DNA from: Toxotes chatareus
Lineage: Eukaryota; Chordata; Actinopteri; Toxotidae
Assembly: GCA_016801885.1 (NCBI GenBank)
Contig: CM028895.1
Coordinates: 4,488,001-4,552,000, forward strand
DNA: 64,000 nt
Direction: 5' to 3'
The number at the start of each line of letters is the position of its first letter. The stretch's first letter is position 1. This document shows positions 61,740 to 64,000 of this stretch, in pieces. The notes beneath the pieces were generated by a model, which ran no database searches, had not been told where the DNA came from, and saw only the letters and a list, made by a program, of their open reading frames with translations. Both the position numbers and the translations under genes were made by a program.

Positions 61740-62110
61740 GAGCTAATGAATGAATCAGTTTCACACGTGTAAATAATGAAAAATCCTTCAGGGGATCGAT
61801 TGAAATGAAATTGAGTTGACCTCGCCGGCTGAGGTCAGCGGGACCAAATGCCACTTCAGTCAAACTTAACCCCTGCCTGGACACCCTGTGTATCTGGTTT
61901 GACAGCAGCCGTTGTTCCCAGAGGAGGGAGGGAGAGAGGGAGGAACTTGTCTCCCCTGATGGCTCACTCGAGGGTGACGGTTTGGAAAGTCCACTTTGAC
62001 CCTTGACGTCAGGGCTACAGGAATGGACAGGCATGCCCCCCACAACATCCTCCCAGAGGCTGTTTGACCTTTCAAATGACCCCTGGACACTGTCCGTGTC
62101 AGTCATGTCT
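61740..62110. promoter_or_regulatory. Candidate regulatory element with palindromic factor sites
   Basis: The block is GC-richer than its AT-rich surroundings. It contains a perfect CACGTG E-box (61764-61769), an everted pair of AGGTCA nuclear-receptor half-sites spaced by 9 nt (61817-61837) and a perfect palindromic TGACGTCA CRE (62004-62011). Its longest minus-strand open frame (61663-62295) has no recognised domain. The regulatory role is inferred only from site content. Confidence 0.3.
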
Positions 62111-62585
62111 TGGCTTTGGACACAGAAGATCATGCAAATGTTTAAATTCTCCTTTGCTGTTTCGCAGCTAAATAATCGTAACTTTAGGTCAGGTTTGTCT
62201 TGGCTCACCAAAAGAAACAGAAAGCCTGCACAGATGAGTTTTCTTTGTTTGATCCGGAGACAGAGAAAATCAAAAATGCACGGCCATGAACCCAATACGG
62301 AGACTAAACTTCTCAGTTTCTATATGCGATTGATGCATTAACATTCGGATAGTTTTCACTCAGGATGGGCATTGCCTGGCAGTGGAGCAGATTATATATT
62401 TCACAAGACCACAGCGCCATCTGATGGCTCACCGCAGAACAGCAAGACTGAAGAGCATAAACACATAAATCATAGCCTGTGTTTTTGTTTCATACAATCC
62501 CCCACCTACAGAAAAACATGGCACAGAAAAAAATAATAATAAACATTTTTAATGGAATCATGAGTACATTTTTTTTTTTTTGCTT

Positions 62586-62591
62586 TTTAAT
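62586..62591 (-). terminator. Candidate knl1 polyadenylation signal (ATTAAA)
   Basis: ATTAAA lies on the gene strand about 350 nt after the stop; a second lies at 62548-62553. I saw no AATAAA on that strand in between. Which one is used cannot be told from sequence alone. Confidence 0.25.
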
Positions 62592-62938
62592 GACTAAAAT
62601 ACAAAACTTATCTTCAAAATTTGAAAGAGATTAAAGAAACTGATTTACAATGAGCAAAATATATTTACATATGTTCAGTGCTGCACACAGTTCCAATAAC
62701 ATGTGGCAGATGTACAATCTTCAATTGAAGCATGTCTCAAATACAGGGTTGATCTGATATATTATCAGATTCCCTCTCCGTGCACATCAAAGTACTGTAA
62801 AGTCAGTCCATGTTCACCATCTGGATGTGACTCCAGATGCTGAACATTATCTTTCATTTTCAATATCTATTCTGTACCTTTTGTATTTTCATGACAAACA
62901 ACTGGAATCAAAACTTGATACAGAACATATTCCTGGTT

Positions 62939-63035
62939 TCAACAGAGCAGATTATCATGAATCTTTTTGACAATCTTTGTCAAGAGGTTCTTGGCTGGAC
63001 TGAACGATGCCACAATCTTTTCAATTTGCTGGATC
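62939..63035 (-). CDS. knl1: knl1 last exon, coding part and stop
   Basis: Acceptor TTTGCAG, then IQQIEKIVASFSPAKNLLTK, IVKKIHDNLLC and TGA at 62939-62941. This is the closing helix of the RWD fold, matching the human IATILSKVPLENNYLKNVVK order. Confidence 0.88.
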
Positions 63036-63913
63036 CTGCAAATACAATAAAATATATATTATACTTTGTTGTTTAGTTCTTTCTGGCTATTAAAGAAATA
63101 GTGTAGTTCAGCTTTAACATTATCTATAAAGCTAGCACAAAGTAAGAGTTACCTCCACCTGAATGTAAAGGGAGTTCACTTACTTTAAAGCTCCTAAATT
63201 TGTCAGTTTGCGTCTGAGTCGTACTTACTCTGTGCTTCCGATCGTGTTCTTAAAGTTCTCTACTTGTAGGACACAGAGCTGGTTGATCAAACTGACGGAG
63301 AAGATCACCTCAAACTTGGAGAATTTCTTGAGACTGCTGAAGACAATGTGCACTCTAGAAGAAGAAAACAGGATATTATTATTAAGTTATTAAGTCAGTG
63401 TCCATAAGTAACACTGTCCTGAGCAGTCCAGGGATCAGCAAACGAAAATGTGCCTGATGATATTATCACAGTTTTCAATTCTAATCCTTAAAAAAAAAAG
63501 CCAAATAAATTAAAAAGTATTTGTAGTGTAAATTCACCTATAAAATGTGCTAAATACTCATACTGCAAGCAGGCAAGCCATCTTTCAAGAGGACAAAGTC
63601 TTACTGAGTGTCCACACAGCTGATGTCCAGGATATCGAGCCTTAGACCTCCCCACATTTTCAGCAGACGCAGCTCCTCTCCCAGCAGACGACAGCGACTC
63701 ACCACCAGGCCAATGTCATGGAGCAGCTGCATAAAACATGAGACGGAAGTCGTCAGAGGAAAGTCTCAGTCTAACTCTTATTTGTTTCTCCGTTTGTACA
63801 TACCTTCGCCACGTGTCTACTCGTTGGGTACTTCTCCACCCAGGATGTTTCACTCTCAATGTACTGAGAGAGCAGTTTGTGAACAAGGCGGGCATGGCAC
63901 TGAGACTTCTCAT
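62939..63913 (-). CDS. knl1: knl1 (casc5), kinetochore scaffold, last four exons
   Basis: KNL1 is the outer-kinetochore scaffold of the KMN network. Its N-terminal part recruits BUB proteins and PP1, and its C-terminal RWD region docks on the MIS12 complex. Four exons (63913-63804, 63726-63605, 63354-63229, 63035-62939) join in phase to 151 codons and a stop. They encode HARLVHKLLSQYI, LVVSRCRLLGEELRLLKMWG, VHIVFSSLKKFSKFEVIFSV, FKNTIGS and KIVKKIHDN, ending LLC-stop. This follows the remembered human KNL1 C-terminus (LLGEE..FLK.WG, LLFSS...FAKFEI, Q.H.GN, VPLENNYLKNVVKQIY) in order and spacing. Introns here are only 77-250 nt. The repeat-rich N-terminal bulk is beyond the right edge. Confidence 0.88.
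63229..63354 (-). CDS. knl1: knl1 exon, penultimate
   Basis: This 126-nt exon has acceptor TTCTAG and donor CAGA|GTAAGT. It finishes Gln and encodes VHIVFSSLKKFSKFEVIFSV, SLINQLCVLQVENFKNTIGS, T. This is the beta-strand part of the last RWD fold. Confidence 0.9.
63605..63726 (-). CDS. knl1: knl1 exon, third from last
   Basis: This 122-nt exon has acceptor TATGCAG and donor CTCA|GTAAGA. It encodes LLHDIGLVVSRCRLLGEELR, LLKMWGGLRLDILDISCVDT. The RCRLLGEE..LLK.WG stretch is the strongest KNL1 signature. Confidence 0.9.
63804..63913 (-). CDS. knl1: knl1 exon, fourth from last
   Basis: This 110-nt exon has acceptor CATTTAG and donor GAAG|GTATGT. It encodes EKSQCHARLVHKLLSQYI, ESETSWVEKYPTSRHVAK. 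The first codon is split with an exon outside the window. An open frame beginning MRSLSAM in another phase is a shadow. Confidence 0.85.
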
Positions 63914-64000
63914 CTAAATGGAAAACAAAATGTACAAAACTGTTTGCACCAAGTACCAGTGACAGCTATGCCCTCCACAGTGAAAATGCCAATGGAAATG

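Larger units (their letters stand above)
53751..62938. other. Intergenic region between nudt14 and knl1
   Basis: The left edge must include the nudt14 promoter; I see no TATA box and cannot place the start site. The region then holds a dispersed repeat (54221-54376), a MITE remnant (54914-55038), a second repeat (57324-57800), AT-rich low complexity (58360-58510), a homeobox-site-rich patch (58890-58990), another repeat (61004-61330), a GC-richer candidate regulatory block (61740-62110) and the knl1 3' UTR at the right. No additional gene was recognised on either strand. Confidence 0.6.

Noticed and set aside
1..64000. CRISPR arrays, operons, prophage or plasmid features
   Set aside because: No regularly spaced direct repeats were seen, and the exon-intron structure shows vertebrate nuclear DNA.

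Overview
The window is eukaryotic genomic DNA and most likely comes from a spiny-rayed (percomorph) teleost. It has short coding exons with GT/AG introns, no operons, AT-rich intergenic DNA, many microsatellites, and dispersed repeats of kinds I recognise from percomorph genomes. All three genes I can identify are vertebrate genes, all lie on the minus strand, and all are read right to left. About 97% of the window is intronic or intergenic.

Layout, left to right. (1) 2577-23544 is the 5' part of jag2, a Notch ligand. Exons 1-4 encode the signal peptide, the MNNL domain and the complete DSL domain, 234 whole codons; the EGF repeats lie beyond the left edge. Intron 2 is very large (about 16.8 kb). 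(2) 23545-37560 is about 14 kb of intergenic DNA: the jag2 leader and promoter, then dispersed repeats, two TIR-bounded elements and possible enhancers. (3) 37561-53750 is complete nudt14, a UDP-sugar diphosphatase of the Nudix family: five exons, 244 codons plus stop. (4) 53751-62938 is about 9 kb of intergenic DNA with repeats and a GC-richer block holding several palindromic transcription-factor-type sites. (5) 62939-63913 holds the last four exons of knl1, the kinetochore scaffold, ending in its C-terminal RWD region; the rest of that gene lies beyond the right edge.

The three genes share no pathway: cell-cell signalling, nucleotide-sugar hydrolysis and chromosome segregation. The jag2-nudt14 adjacency matches the human 14q32.33 arrangement as I remember it. 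The nudt14-knl1 adjacency does not match human, where KNL1 is on chromosome 15.

I found no previously undescribed biological system. The items most worth a second look are a perfect 19-bp-arm palindrome in nudt14 intron 1, an acidic insertion plus a non-canonical Nudix box in NUDT14, an upstream ORF overlapping the jag2 start codon, a 182-bp tandem duplication in nudt14 intron 4, several MITE-like elements, and a candidate regulatory block next to knl1. Exon borders were placed by eye from splice signals, reading-phase continuity and similarity to remembered human proteins. No alignment or database search was run.
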